From Lachnospiraceae bacterium JC7 (GTDB lineage: Bacteria; Bacillota; Clostridia; Lachnospirales; Lachnospiraceae): DNA of 64,000 nucleotides. Of this stretch, positions 48,914-57,110 are shown one piece after another (positions within the stretch are counted from its first letter, which is position 1; every line of letters begins with the position of its first letter). The notes under the pieces are model-generated. The model saw only the letters and a list, made by a program, of their open reading frames with translations, was not told where the DNA came from and ran no database searches. The stretch is taken from assembly GCA_000513555.1 (NCBI GenBank), contig ALYD01000004.1, forward strand, positions 101,066 through 165,065. The letters are read 5' to 3'. The position numbers and the translations under genes are program-made.

Positions 48914-49834
48914 TCACCACTCATCACTCTGACATATTTCACCGACTCTCTTCTCGTTGTTGTTAGTATGATATTCCATCTCCAGATTTTTTATGCTGAC
49001 TCTGGTGTTGGCATCTATTGATCTTGTTATGAAGGTGTTACCACCGATAACAGTATTTTCTCCTATCACGGTCTCACCACCCAGTATGGAGGCATTGGAA
49101 TAGATCGTCACATTATTTCCGATAGTCGGATGACGTTTCTTACCCTTCAGACTCTGACCGCCGCGAGTGGAAAGACCTCCGAGAGTAACACCCTGATAGA
49201 TCTTAACATGGTCTCCGATAACGGTGGTCTCACCTATAACTATACCTGTTCCGTGATCGATAAAGAAATAGTCGCCTATTATCGCACCGGGATGGATATC
49301 TATACCGGTCTTCCCGTGGGCATATTCAGTCATGATCCTGGGGATCATCGGAACTCCGAGAAGCGCAAGTTCATGAGCCATACGATAAATAGAAATTGCA
49401 TAGAGACCGGGATACGAAAGTATGATCTCATCCATTCCCGCAGCTGCCGGATCTCCTTCGAAGCCTGCCTCAACATCCGTCTCCAGTGTCTTTCTGATAC
49501 GGGGAATACGACTGAGAAAATCCAGAGTTATCTTTTCAGACTCGGAATCATCTATGCCCTGATACTTGAGAACGATGGATATCTGCTTGTTAAGATGAAA
49601 TATGACATCCTCGATAGTCGCAGACATATTGTTTTTCAATGTATAGATCCTGTACACCTTGTCACTGTAGTACCCCGGATACAATATCTTCAAAAGCTTC
49701 TCCACTACGTCAACTATTGCTTTTTTATCCGGCTGATTGCATATATCTATATGATTTATGGTTCTGTCATCCTCATAATCAGAAAGGATCATGTTAACGA
49801 CTTCGTCTATTCTGTTTTCATCGTTTGGTTTCAC
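48914..49834 (-). CDS. cysE: Serine O-acetyltransferase
   Basis: 306 aa from a GTG start (AAGGAG 8 nt upstream). Makes O-acetylserine, the precursor of cysteine. N-terminal helical domain (1-170), then a left-handed beta-helix with hexapeptide repeats: IDIHPGAIIGDYFFIDHGTGIVIGE (catalytic Asp/His pair IDHGTG), VKIYQGVTLGGLS, KRHPTIGNNVTIYSNASILGGETVIG. It belongs to the long EpsC/CysE type. No sulfhydrylase gene is adjacent. Confidence 0.94.
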   Translation of the reverse strand: MKPNDENRIDEVVNMILSDYEDDRTINHIDICNQPDKKAIVDVVEKLLKILYPGYYSDKVYRIYTLKNNMSATIEDVIFHLNKQISIVLKYQGIDDSESEKITLDFLSRIPRIRKTLETDVEAGFEGDPAAAGMDEIILSYPGLYAISIYRMAHELALLGVPMIPRIMTEYAHGKTGIDIHPGAIIGDYFFIDHGTGIVIGETTVIGDHVKIYQGVTLGGLSTRGGQSLKGKKRHPTIGNNVTIYSNASILGGETVIGENTVIGGNTFITRSIDANTRVSIKNLEMEYHTNNNEKRVGEICQSDEW

Positions 49835-50160
49835 TGTAAATGCTCCTTATCCATATTCCTATTGAATCACTAGGCTTTTATCTTACATGATAACACCATA
49901 TATGTATTTTGAGTATTTCTTTTTTACAAGATAAAGTATAAGTGCTGACTATATCTATAAAAAAGGACTCAGAGAACAAAATTTCAGAAGTATTTAATAA
50001 TAAATATAATTTTTATACTTAAAATATATTAACAAATTCTAAAACTTGGAATATAATCTTGCCGTTGTGTAATTAATTACATGCTATTTTTTGAATTTTA
50101 TCGTCATTTTTTAACAAATTACGCAGCTGAATATGTGAGGGAGTATAGAGTTAATAGAAT
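49835..50160. other. Intergenic 326 bp between cysE and pilin gene
   Basis: Very AT-rich. It carries the pilin promoter and a 14-bp palindrome; the cysE promoter must also lie here but is not clear. No coding remnant was seen. Confidence 0.5.
50029..50081 (+). promoter_or_regulatory. Pilin promoter with palindrome at the start site
   Basis: -35 TTAACA (50029-50034), 17-bp spacer, -10 TATAAT (50052-50057), expected start about 50064. The perfect palindrome TGTAATTAATTACA (50068-50081) lies right after it, a good place for a repressor. The leader is about 97 nt. Confidence 0.6.
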
Positions 50161-50643
50161 ATGGGTAAAAAAGGCTTTACTGTAGGTGAGTTATTGATCG
50201 TAGTTGCAATTATAGGCGTGTTGGTTTCAGTGAGTATACCTGTTTTTGCCGCTCAGAAAAAGAAGGCAATTATCGCTACCAACAAGGCGAATATCCGGGC
50301 TGCAAAGGCTGCGGGGGCCATGGCTTACTATGATCCTGATTTTAAGACCATAGTCGGTGCCACCAATCTGAACCATGCATACTTTAAGTATGATGTAAAG
50401 GCGGGCACTCTTGAGAATATCACAGGGTCTCTCGGAAAGATCCACAGAAGATATCATGATCTTGCCAGGAAAGAAAGTGAAAAAGCCAGGAATTATGAAG
50501 TCTGTGACTATATTTATATCTATGTCGGTGAGTCCGATAAGAAGGGTACAGTTGAAGCTATAAACGTGGAAACTGCTCCTTACTATGAGGGCAATGAAGT
50601 AAAGATGTCCACTGCGACAAATCCTTTCGGATGGAGCAAATGA
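50161..50643 (+). CDS. Type IV pilin-like protein
   Basis: 160 aa. Class III signal MGKKG|FTVGELLIVVAIIGVLVSVSIPVF: a short basic leader, cleavage before Phe6 and the required Glu at +5, followed by a hydrophobic helix that packs the pilus core. A globular C-terminal domain follows, with little similarity to anything I recognise. No pilus assembly ATPase, prepilin peptidase or other pilins lie nearby, so it depends on a system elsewhere. No SD at the usual distance (GAGGGAG is about 17 nt upstream). Confidence 0.85.
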   Translation: MGKKGFTVGELLIVVAIIGVLVSVSIPVFAAQKKKAIIATNKANIRAAKAAGAMAYYDPDFKTIVGATNLNHAYFKYDVKAGTLENITGSLGKIHRRYHDLARKESEKARNYEVCDYIYIYVGESDKKGTVEAINVETAPYYEGNEVKMSTATNPFGWSK

Positions 50644-50695
50644 CAGTGACTGTGCTGTAACAGCCATTTAATGATTTTATAAGATCTTAAATTTT

Positions 50696-50733
50696 AAAAG
50701 CAGGTGTAAGAAAAATATCTCACACCTGCTTTT
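50696..50733. terminator. Bidirectional terminator
   Basis: AAAAGCAGGTGT (50696-50707) pairs with ACACCTGCTTTT (50722-50733), T-run on + and A-rich on the other side; between convergent pilin and GGDEF-EAL genes. Confidence 0.9.
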
Positions 50734-50734
50734 T

Positions 50735-52471
50735 TCATTCATTGACTGTATTTAATATTACTTCTCTCGCCTCCATGTCATTCAAAGGCTTTCCCCATAT
50801 ATATCCCTGAATATAATCACATCCTATGGAACGAAGAGTCTCCAGCTGTTCATCACTTTCGACACCCTCTGCCAGAACATCTATACCCATTATGTGTCCG
50901 AGAGATATAATGGTTGCAACATACTTTCTTGATGAATCACTGTTATTCATTTTATCAATGAAAGACTTATCGACCTTCAGCATGGTTGCCGGAAAATTGA
51001 AGAGATAACTGAGGGATGAATATCCTGTTCCGAAATCATCAATAGCTATCTGTATACCCATAGCCTTCAGATCTCCGATACACTTAAAGGCCTTTTCCAC
51101 CGATTCTATCATTATGGATTCAGTTATCTCTATCTCCAGATTATGCGGAGGAAGATCACTTGCATCCAGAATATCCTTGAGTTCATCAAGGAAATGCTTC
51201 TTCATGAGATGCTTGACGGAAATATTGATACTCAATGTAAAATCAGATCCTGACTCCTGAATAAGCTTTCCAACAAATTTTGCGGCTTTTTTGAAGACCA
51301 CAAGATCGACCTTGTCGATAAGTCCCTCTTTTTCCGCGATAGGAATGAACTCTCCCGGGCTGATTATATTGCCCTTTTTATCCTTCATTCTCGCCAGAGC
51401 CTCAAAACCGCGAAGCTTATGGTTCATATCAAACTGAGGCTGCAGACTGTAGAAAATAGTGTTGTTCTGCAGTGCTGCCTTTATCTCATTTTCAATCTCT
51501 GTCACATGTCTGTCGATGAGCATCTCCTCATCAAAACACATAATGGCATTGTCTTCTTTACTCTCCTTGGCTCTCAGCATAGCCTTGTTTGAGTAAGAGA
51601 AGATGGAATCAACATCCTTGGCTCCCGAAGGAAACTCAACATAACCATAGCTTGCGGATACCTGTATCTCATAATCCTGTATGAGAAGTTTATATCCCAG
51701 TACATCTCTGTACATATTTACGGTATTCATGAGTTCATTCTGGTTCCTGTATTTCCTGATTACAAGAGCGAACTCATCTCCTCCAAGCCTCGCTATAAAA
51801 TCAAGGGTGCCGGATACCTCCATATCAGCGATCAGTTTCCATTTGGAAGAGATCTCCATCAGGACTTCATTTCCTATATCGAAACCCATGGTGTCATTGA
51901 TGTCATTGAAGCCGTTTAAATTTATGCTTAGCATGGTGAACTGCTGATTCTTTTTTATCAGATCCTCCACAAGTTCAGCGCATGCAAATCTGTTCGGAAG
52001 GCCGGTAAGAATATCTGTAACAGCCTGCTTCATCAGCTTGTCCTGATATCGTTCTATCTTTTTGTTGTTGATATAAATAACGATAAGGGTAAGAATGGTC
52101 ACGAGGGTCGTGAATACACCTGAAATATTCCCGAGATTATGATTTCTCATGATATTGGAAATTATCATAGGAATATTTAAAAGCAGAACAACCGTAGAGA
52201 TACTGAAACCTACATCGCCATAGTATAGGGTAAGAAAAATGGCAAATATATTGAAGATAGATGACAGAACGCCTGCGAAGGAATCGATACCTATGGTCGT
52301 GCCGTTATAATCTACCGCAAAGTGAGAATTCACCAAAAACGGCATAGCAAAATACGAAGCAAGGTAAAAAATCGAAAGAATAACGAGTCCGATTTTAGGT
52401 GCGCTTCTTACGAATGAAAGATCATCCAGGGTTTTTTCCAATATACGTTTTTCCGAATTATTATTATTCAT
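50735..52471 (-). CDS. Membrane GGDEF-EAL c-di-GMP enzyme
   Basis: 578 aa from ATG at 52471 (a GTG two codons upstream is an alternative). The N-terminus has five or so helices (about 25-140, for example IGLVILSIFYLASYFAMPFLV and VFTTLVTILTLIVIYI). The GGDEF domain has an intact LGGDEFALVIRK active site (about 230-240), so cyclase activity is possible. The EAL domain has FEALARMKDKKG, NISVKHL, EITES, DDFGTGYSSL and AEGVES, all present. Hence it may be bifunctional. No SD; TATCAT ends 8 nt before the ATG, a weaker case of possible leaderless layout. Confidence 0.92.
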   Translation of the reverse strand: MNNNNSEKRILEKTLDDLSFVRSAPKIGLVILSIFYLASYFAMPFLVNSHFAVDYNGTTIGIDSFAGVLSSIFNIFAIFLTLYYGDVGFSISTVVLLLNIPMIISNIMRNHNLGNISGVFTTLVTILTLIVIYINNKKIERYQDKLMKQAVTDILTGLPNRFACAELVEDLIKKNQQFTMLSINLNGFNDINDTMGFDIGNEVLMEISSKWKLIADMEVSGTLDFIARLGGDEFALVIRKYRNQNELMNTVNMYRDVLGYKLLIQDYEIQVSASYGYVEFPSGAKDVDSIFSYSNKAMLRAKESKEDNAIMCFDEEMLIDRHVTEIENEIKAALQNNTIFYSLQPQFDMNHKLRGFEALARMKDKKGNIISPGEFIPIAEKEGLIDKVDLVVFKKAAKFVGKLIQESGSDFTLSINISVKHLMKKHFLDELKDILDASDLPPHNLEIEITESIMIESVEKAFKCIGDLKAMGIQIAIDDFGTGYSSLSYLFNFPATMLKVDKSFIDKMNNSDSSRKYVATIISLGHIMGIDVLAEGVESDEQLETLRSIGCDYIQGYIWGKPLNDMEAREVILNTVNE

Positions 52472-52511
52472 AATCACTAATGATAGATGCAGAATGTATA
52501 AGTAAATGAAA

Positions 52512-52541
52512 AAGAGAAGACTGAAGCTTCAGTCTTCTCTT
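52512..52541 (-). terminator. Loop-free 30-nt perfect palindrome, terminator of flavoreductase gene
   Basis: AAGAGAAGACTGAAG followed at once by its exact complement (52512-52541), then TTTTTCATTT on the - strand. The tip must open to form a loop. Confidence 0.85.
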
Positions 52542-52582
52542 CTATTATAAGTAATTCTTTAACTGATGTCGATAGATAACCC

Positions 52583-54622
52583 TCAAGCCTTGATATATTC
52601 TGCAGCTTCTGTTGCGGCAATATATCCGGAATCGATACATAATCCATAGCAGTAGCCCGGAACATCATAGTATGGGCTGTAGTAGAGGCTTCCGTTATCT
52701 GTACCTACTACATAGAGACCTTCCATAGGCTGGTTCTCGATGTCTAATGCACGGAGGCTGTCATCTGTACGGATTCCACCGAAGGTAGACCATGCTGACG
52801 GCTCACACTGTACTGCATAGAAAGGACCCTGTGAAACCTTTGAAAGATACCATGGAGAAGTACCGAACTTCGCATCCACACCATCTTCACAGAACTTGTT
52901 GTATTCTTCAACTGTCTCCTTCAGATTTGTGAGGCCGAACTTTTCGCCCAGCTCTTCGATAGTGTCAGCCTTAGCCAGCCATCCCTCCTTGAGACCTTCC
53001 TCGATATCCTCAGGAAGCTTATCGAGGATCCTGTCCTTGAAGTAGTTGCCGATGAACCAGTTCTTCTCATTGGCACCCTTCTTTGTGGTGTACTCATAGA
53101 GACCCTCTGTTGCCATGGCATCTACATAAGCCTGATCAACGATACCATACCATGGAGCGTTCAGGATGATCTGCTCTGAACCGTAACTCATAGGATAATC
53201 GCAGAGAAGTCCTTCATTGATGAAACGCTTTCCTTCGCCGTCTACAAGGAGATTTCCGTAAAGACCGAACTTGAAGCAGAGGTTCTGATCATACTTATCC
53301 TGCTTTGCAGGTCTTGTAGCCTTGCTGTTTGTTCCGCCGTACTCACATGGACAATATCCGAAGGTCTTGCTGAGAACAGCACCTGCATCAGATGTCATGA
53401 GTATACCATCACCTGTACATAAGCTGTTTCCGCCTGCTGCAGCATTGAGCTTACGTGTCTTCAGGAACTTCTCCTGAAGATCACGGTTTCCGAGATATCC
53501 GCCTGCCGCAACGATAACAGCCTTTGCATTGACTGTGATCTTGGTTCCGTCAGACTGTACAGCGTGAAGACCCTTTGCCTTTCTGCCGTCCATGATGAGA
53601 TCAGTAGCCTGTGTATTGAAGAGTACTTCTACACCTGCATCCTTCAGTGCCTTCTCCCACATCTCAACTCTCTCCTCGAGAGGATTTGTGATAAGATGGA
53701 AACCGCCCTTCTCATCCTTGAAAGGTGTCTCGAAACGGAAGTTTACTTCCTTCATCTGATAACCGATTCCAACGAGCTTCTCAACAGCATTCTTTGACTC
53801 TGTGAGACAACGGTGCATGAGAGCCGGGTTCGGTGTCCAGTGAGAATACTCCATTACATGCTGGAATACTTCGTCTACTGTTAATGTTGTGCCGCCTTCT
53901 TTTGCATGAAGAACAGATGTATCTACAGCGAAAGGTCCTGAAACCTTGATTCCGTTTACACCTGCAACAGATCCTGACTTTTCAATGGTAAGAACCTTAA
54001 GTCCTGCCTGTCCTGCTGTGATGGATGCCATGAAACCTGCAGCTCCGCAGCCGATAACAGCGAGATCCACATCATAGGTCTCATCCTGCTTAGGAATAAC
54101 TTCCACCTTCTTGTTGAGCCATGCTTCCTTATCTCCGCCTGCCTGAGCTACGCAGTCTGCGATAGCTTCCTTAACTGCACGGGAAGAATTTGTAGCACCT
54201 GTAACAGCATCCACTCCGCCTGCCTGATTCTCGATAATAGCAGGAATAAGTGTATCCTCAACCTGACTGAAAAGTATAGGTGTTTCTCCCTGTTCAAGAA
54301 CCTTAACTGAAGTTAAAGCAGTATCACTGAATGTACACTCTACGGTAATGTTACTGATATTACCATATGCAGTTGACTTATAGGTACCTGCCTTAAATGC
54401 TGCCTTTGCAGCCTCCTTTGCCGCTTCTGTAGCAGCTTCCGTAGCTGCCTGTGTGGCAGCAGCCGTGGTCTCTGCCGCTGCGGTCGTTGCAGCAGCTGTT
54501 GTGGTCTCAGCAGCCCCAGAGGTTGCTGAAGGAACTTCCTGAGATCCGCATGCACCCAGCAGACCTGTTGCTGCTATCGCTGCACTTCCCTTCAAAAAGT
54601 CACGACGAGAAATCTTTTTCAT
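52583..54622 (-). CDS. Tat-exported lipoprotein flavoreductase (FMN-binding plus FAD domain)
   Basis: 679 aa from ATG at 54622 (GGGGG 8 nt upstream; another ATG one codon earlier is equally possible). The N-terminus has a twin-arginine motif SRRDFLKG (residues 5-12) and a lipobox LLGAC (Cys25), so the folded, flavin-loaded protein is probably exported by Tat and lipidated. A Thr/Ala/Glu linker follows, then one FMN domain with TGAT (141-144) and a FAD_binding_2 domain starting LAVIGCGAAG (about 187-196). C-terminal GGIRTDDSLRALD and YSPYYDVPGYCYGLC. It should reduce an unsaturated acid outside the membrane. Differs from the 8921 enzyme by export route and FMN number. Confidence 0.87.
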   Translation of the reverse strand: MKKISRRDFLKGSAAIAATGLLGACGSQEVPSATSGAAETTTAAATTAAAETTAAATQAATEAATEAAKEAAKAAFKAGTYKSTAYGNISNITVECTFSDTALTSVKVLEQGETPILFSQVEDTLIPAIIENQAGGVDAVTGATNSSRAVKEAIADCVAQAGGDKEAWLNKKVEVIPKQDETYDVDLAVIGCGAAGFMASITAGQAGLKVLTIEKSGSVAGVNGIKVSGPFAVDTSVLHAKEGGTTLTVDEVFQHVMEYSHWTPNPALMHRCLTESKNAVEKLVGIGYQMKEVNFRFETPFKDEKGGFHLITNPLEERVEMWEKALKDAGVEVLFNTQATDLIMDGRKAKGLHAVQSDGTKITVNAKAVIVAAGGYLGNRDLQEKFLKTRKLNAAAGGNSLCTGDGILMTSDAGAVLSKTFGYCPCEYGGTNSKATRPAKQDKYDQNLCFKFGLYGNLLVDGEGKRFINEGLLCDYPMSYGSEQIILNAPWYGIVDQAYVDAMATEGLYEYTTKKGANEKNWFIGNYFKDRILDKLPEDIEEGLKEGWLAKADTIEELGEKFGLTNLKETVEEYNKFCEDGVDAKFGTSPWYLSKVSQGPFYAVQCEPSAWSTFGGIRTDDSLRALDIENQPMEGLYVVGTDNGSLYYSPYYDVPGYCYGLCIDSGYIAATEAAEYIKA

Positions 54623-54937
54623 CATTATTACCCCCAATGTTTTGCTAATCAAGCAATAATTGCCCTACAAAATTCATTTTAATATCTAAAAAATCAGAGG
54701 TCAATCATTTTTCTTTGTTACATATTGCTGTGAAAATTTCTTTTCGCTGATAATATCAGTTGGTATATCTGATTATTTAAATAACTTTAATTTCTCTGTC
54801 CAATATACATATTCCACAAACCAATATCATCATCACAAGATTATTGTCATACAATGTAATACGTTATGTTATTCCCCCAAAAAAACTCAAGGAAAAATAT
54901 GCATTATTGATCCTCTCATGATTTTTATTAGGATGTT

Positions 54938-54972
54938 TTAATTCACTAAATATAAATGTTAATTCACTAAAT
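54938..54972. repeat. 14-bp direct repeat at 21-bp spacing
   Basis: TTAATTCACTAAAT occurs exactly at 54938-54951 and 54959-54972. The 21-bp period is two helical turns, as used by tandem response-regulator sites. It lies 133 bp before the 55105 start and about 315 bp before the flavoreductase start. Confidence 0.6.
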
Positions 54973-55065
54973 GTTCTCAATGATCAATGTTGATCGTATC
55001 CATATTCTCTTTGAAACAAATTTCTCAGGTTTAAGTTTTGCTGAATAGTAAAATTTATTAATCAA

Positions 55066-55074
55066 TGCTATAAT
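55066..55074 (+). promoter_or_regulatory. Extended -10 of small acidic protein gene
   Basis: TGcTATAAT (hexamer 55069-55074), 30 nt before the start at 55105, with a weak -35. The predicted leader of about 24 nt contains the AGGAGG SD. Confidence 0.6.
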
Positions 55075-55104
55075 TACTCCATATATGATGATAGGAGGTG
55101 TCTC

Positions 55105-55422
55105 ATGGATAAATTTGATATCGAAGCTCTCAGAGATAATGCCAGAGAACTGAGAAACAGTGTTAAAACCTATAGAGATGACGCACGAGACCGCGCCGAA
55201 TTACTTTTACAGAAATTAAAGTTACAGGATTACATCGAGAAAAAGAAGGAAGATGATAAGATCAAAAATACCCTTCTTACTATTCTCGCAATCATCGGTG
55301 TAGTTGCCACTGTTGCAGCTATTGCATATGCAGTATATCGTTTCGTTGCACCTGATTATCTTGAGGACTACGACGATTATGAGGATTGTGATGAGGACGA
55401 CGATGTAGTTGCTGAGGATTGA
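55105..55422 (+). CDS. Small single-pass membrane protein with acidic tail
   Basis: 105 aa, SD AGGAGG. Charged N-terminal helix (about 1-55, possibly coiled coil: ARELRNSVKTYRDDARDRAE), one membrane helix (about 57-80, LLTILAIIGVVATVAAIAYA), then YRFVAPDYLEDYDDYEDCDE and an Asp/Glu-rich end. I do not recognise the function. It is a single gene with its own promoter and terminator. Confidence 0.85.
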   Translation: MDKFDIEALRDNARELRNSVKTYRDDARDRAELLLQKLKLQDYIEKKKEDDKIKNTLLTILAIIGVVATVAAIAYAVYRFVAPDYLEDYDDYEDCDEDDDVVAED

Positions 55423-55499
55423 TTCGTTTTCATTACGGAGATGCATATATAGAAGATTGTAGCATCACATTTAAAGAATACTCTCTTTCAGACTTTCCG

Positions 55500-55526
55500 G
55501 GACATGGTTCATAGCCATGTCCTTTT
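55500..55526 (+). terminator. Intrinsic terminator
   Basis: GGACATGG / CCATGTCC 8-bp stem (55500-55507 with 55515-55522), 7-nt loop, then TTTTATTTT. Confidence 0.9.
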
Positions 55527-55632
55527 ATTTTCTCTTTTATTTTTCGCAGTTTTGTTGTTTTGCTCAAAGCTATATAGTAAAATGAAGAGCTATTAACTAT
55601 GTTTTGTTTGATTCTATAGGAGACAGAGATTT

Positions 55633-57039
55633 ATGGAATTATGTGCCAATGCAGAAAGATGCGGAGGATGCTTTTATCAGGGAAAGACCTATGATGAAGA
55701 GCTTAAGATAAAGGAGCAGGGCTTACATGAGCTTTTGGAGCCTGTCATTCGTACAGATGATTATATTTTTGAGGATATAGTACCGTCCCCCATATGTGAG
55801 GGATACCGTAACAAGATGGAATTCTCCTTCGGAGATTCCGAAAAGGACGGCCCTCTCACCCTGGGACTTCACCAGAAGCACAGCTTCTTTAACATTATAA
55901 ATACCGATGTATGCTCTCTTCCTCACAGTGATGCCAATGAGATCCTTCGTGCCACCAGAGAGTATTTTGCCGGACTGGAGATCACATATGAGCACAAGAA
56001 AGCTCATGAGGGTTATCTCAGACATCTTCTATTCAGAAGAGCCATAAAGACAGGTGAGATCCTTGTGGATCTTGTGACCACATCACAGTGGGACAGTGCC
56101 ATGCGTGTCATTGCACCACAGGATGTTTATGAAGCAAGAGCAAAGGAGCTTGATGAGTGGTTCAACAGAAGATACAGTCCTAAGGCACAGAAAAAGCACA
56201 AAAAGCCTACTCCGGACAAATATATAAGAGTTGCTCCTCCTATGAAGGAAGAGGATGTTCTTAACGGATGGAAGGATACTCTTCTTAAGTTAAAGACTGA
56301 AGGAAAGATCCGGGGAACCTTTGCCGGTATCCTTCATACTGTCAATGACTCTCTCGCTGATGCTGTGACCGATATGGGTACTACAGTTCTCTACGGACAG
56401 AGCTTTTTCTATGAAGAGATACTTGGGCTTCGTTTCCGTATCACCCCATTCAGCTTTTTCCAGACCAACTCTCTCGGTGCTGAAAAACTATATGAGAAGG
56501 TCCGTGAATATGCAGGTTTTCAGGAGCTGAAAGAGAAACAGGAAGATTCCGATGTGAGAAAACCGGTTATTTATGATCTTTATTCCGGTACCGGCACCAT
56601 CACTCAGCTTATGAGCAGTGTTGCAAGTAAAGCTGTAGGTGTAGAGATAGTTGAAGAGGCTGTTGCTGCAGCCAGAGAAAATGCAGAGCTTAACGGAGTT
56701 ACAAACTGTGATTTCATCGCAGGAGATGTTCTCAAGGTCATTGAAGAAGGCGGCAGACTTATAAAGGAAGACGGAAGCTACGAGGATGCACCGAGACCTG
56801 ACTTTATCATCCTTGATCCTCCAAGAGACGGTATCCATCCAAAGGCTCTCACAAAGATAATCGATTACGGTGTAGACAGACTTATCTATGTGGCCTGTAA
56901 GCCAAAGAGTCTTGCGAGAGATCTGGTACCTCTTCAGGAAGCAGGCTATAAGGTTCTTAAACTCTGTCCTGTAGACATGTTCCCCAGAACCAACAACTGC
57001 GAATGTATAGCACTTTTGGAAAAAGCTTCAGACAAGTAA
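55633..57039 (+). CDS. rlmD: 23S rRNA (uracil-C5) methyltransferase RlmD/RumA-type
   Basis: 468 aa, SD AGGAGA. The N-terminus has cysteines (CANAERCGGCFYQG) that may bind an Fe-S cluster. The SAM fold has DLYSGTGTITQLM, and the catalytic part LDPPRDGIHPKAL and VACKPKSLARDL with the nucleophilic Cys. A roughly 60-aa insertion with Lys/Arg-rich sequence (KKHKKPTPDKYIRVAPPMKE) is unusual. It methylates U747 and/or U1939 (E. coli numbering) of 23S rRNA; the exact site cannot be told. Convergent with pcrA. Confidence 0.93.
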   Translation: MELCANAERCGGCFYQGKTYDEELKIKEQGLHELLEPVIRTDDYIFEDIVPSPICEGYRNKMEFSFGDSEKDGPLTLGLHQKHSFFNIINTDVCSLPHSDANEILRATREYFAGLEITYEHKKAHEGYLRHLLFRRAIKTGEILVDLVTTSQWDSAMRVIAPQDVYEARAKELDEWFNRRYSPKAQKKHKKPTPDKYIRVAPPMKEEDVLNGWKDTLLKLKTEGKIRGTFAGILHTVNDSLADAVTDMGTTVLYGQSFFYEEILGLRFRITPFSFFQTNSLGAEKLYEKVREYAGFQELKEKQEDSDVRKPVIYDLYSGTGTITQLMSSVASKAVGVEIVEEAVAAARENAELNGVTNCDFIAGDVLKVIEEGGRLIKEDGSYEDAPRPDFIILDPPRDGIHPKALTKIIDYGVDRLIYVACKPKSLARDLVPLQEAGYKVLKLCPVDMFPRTNNCECIALLEKASDK

Positions 57040-57048
57040 AAGAATTAA

Positions 57049-57087
57049 AGACCGGATGAGAGCTTTAACTCTCATCCGGTCTTTTTT
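57049..57087. terminator. Bidirectional terminator
   Basis: AGACCGGATGAGAG (57049-57062) pairs with 57069-57082 perfectly (14 bp), loop CTTTAA, then TTTTTT on +. T-rich on the - side as well. Confidence 0.93.
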
Positions 57088-57110
57088 AAATATAAAAATG
57101 ACTATTTCTG

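Larger units (their letters stand above)
54623..55104. other. Intergenic 482 bp, AT-rich divergent promoter region
   Basis: Holds a CTGATAATATCAG palindrome-like site (about 54749-54761), a 14-bp direct repeat (54938-54972) and an extended -10 for the 55105 gene. No ORF or known RNA. Confidence 0.5.
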
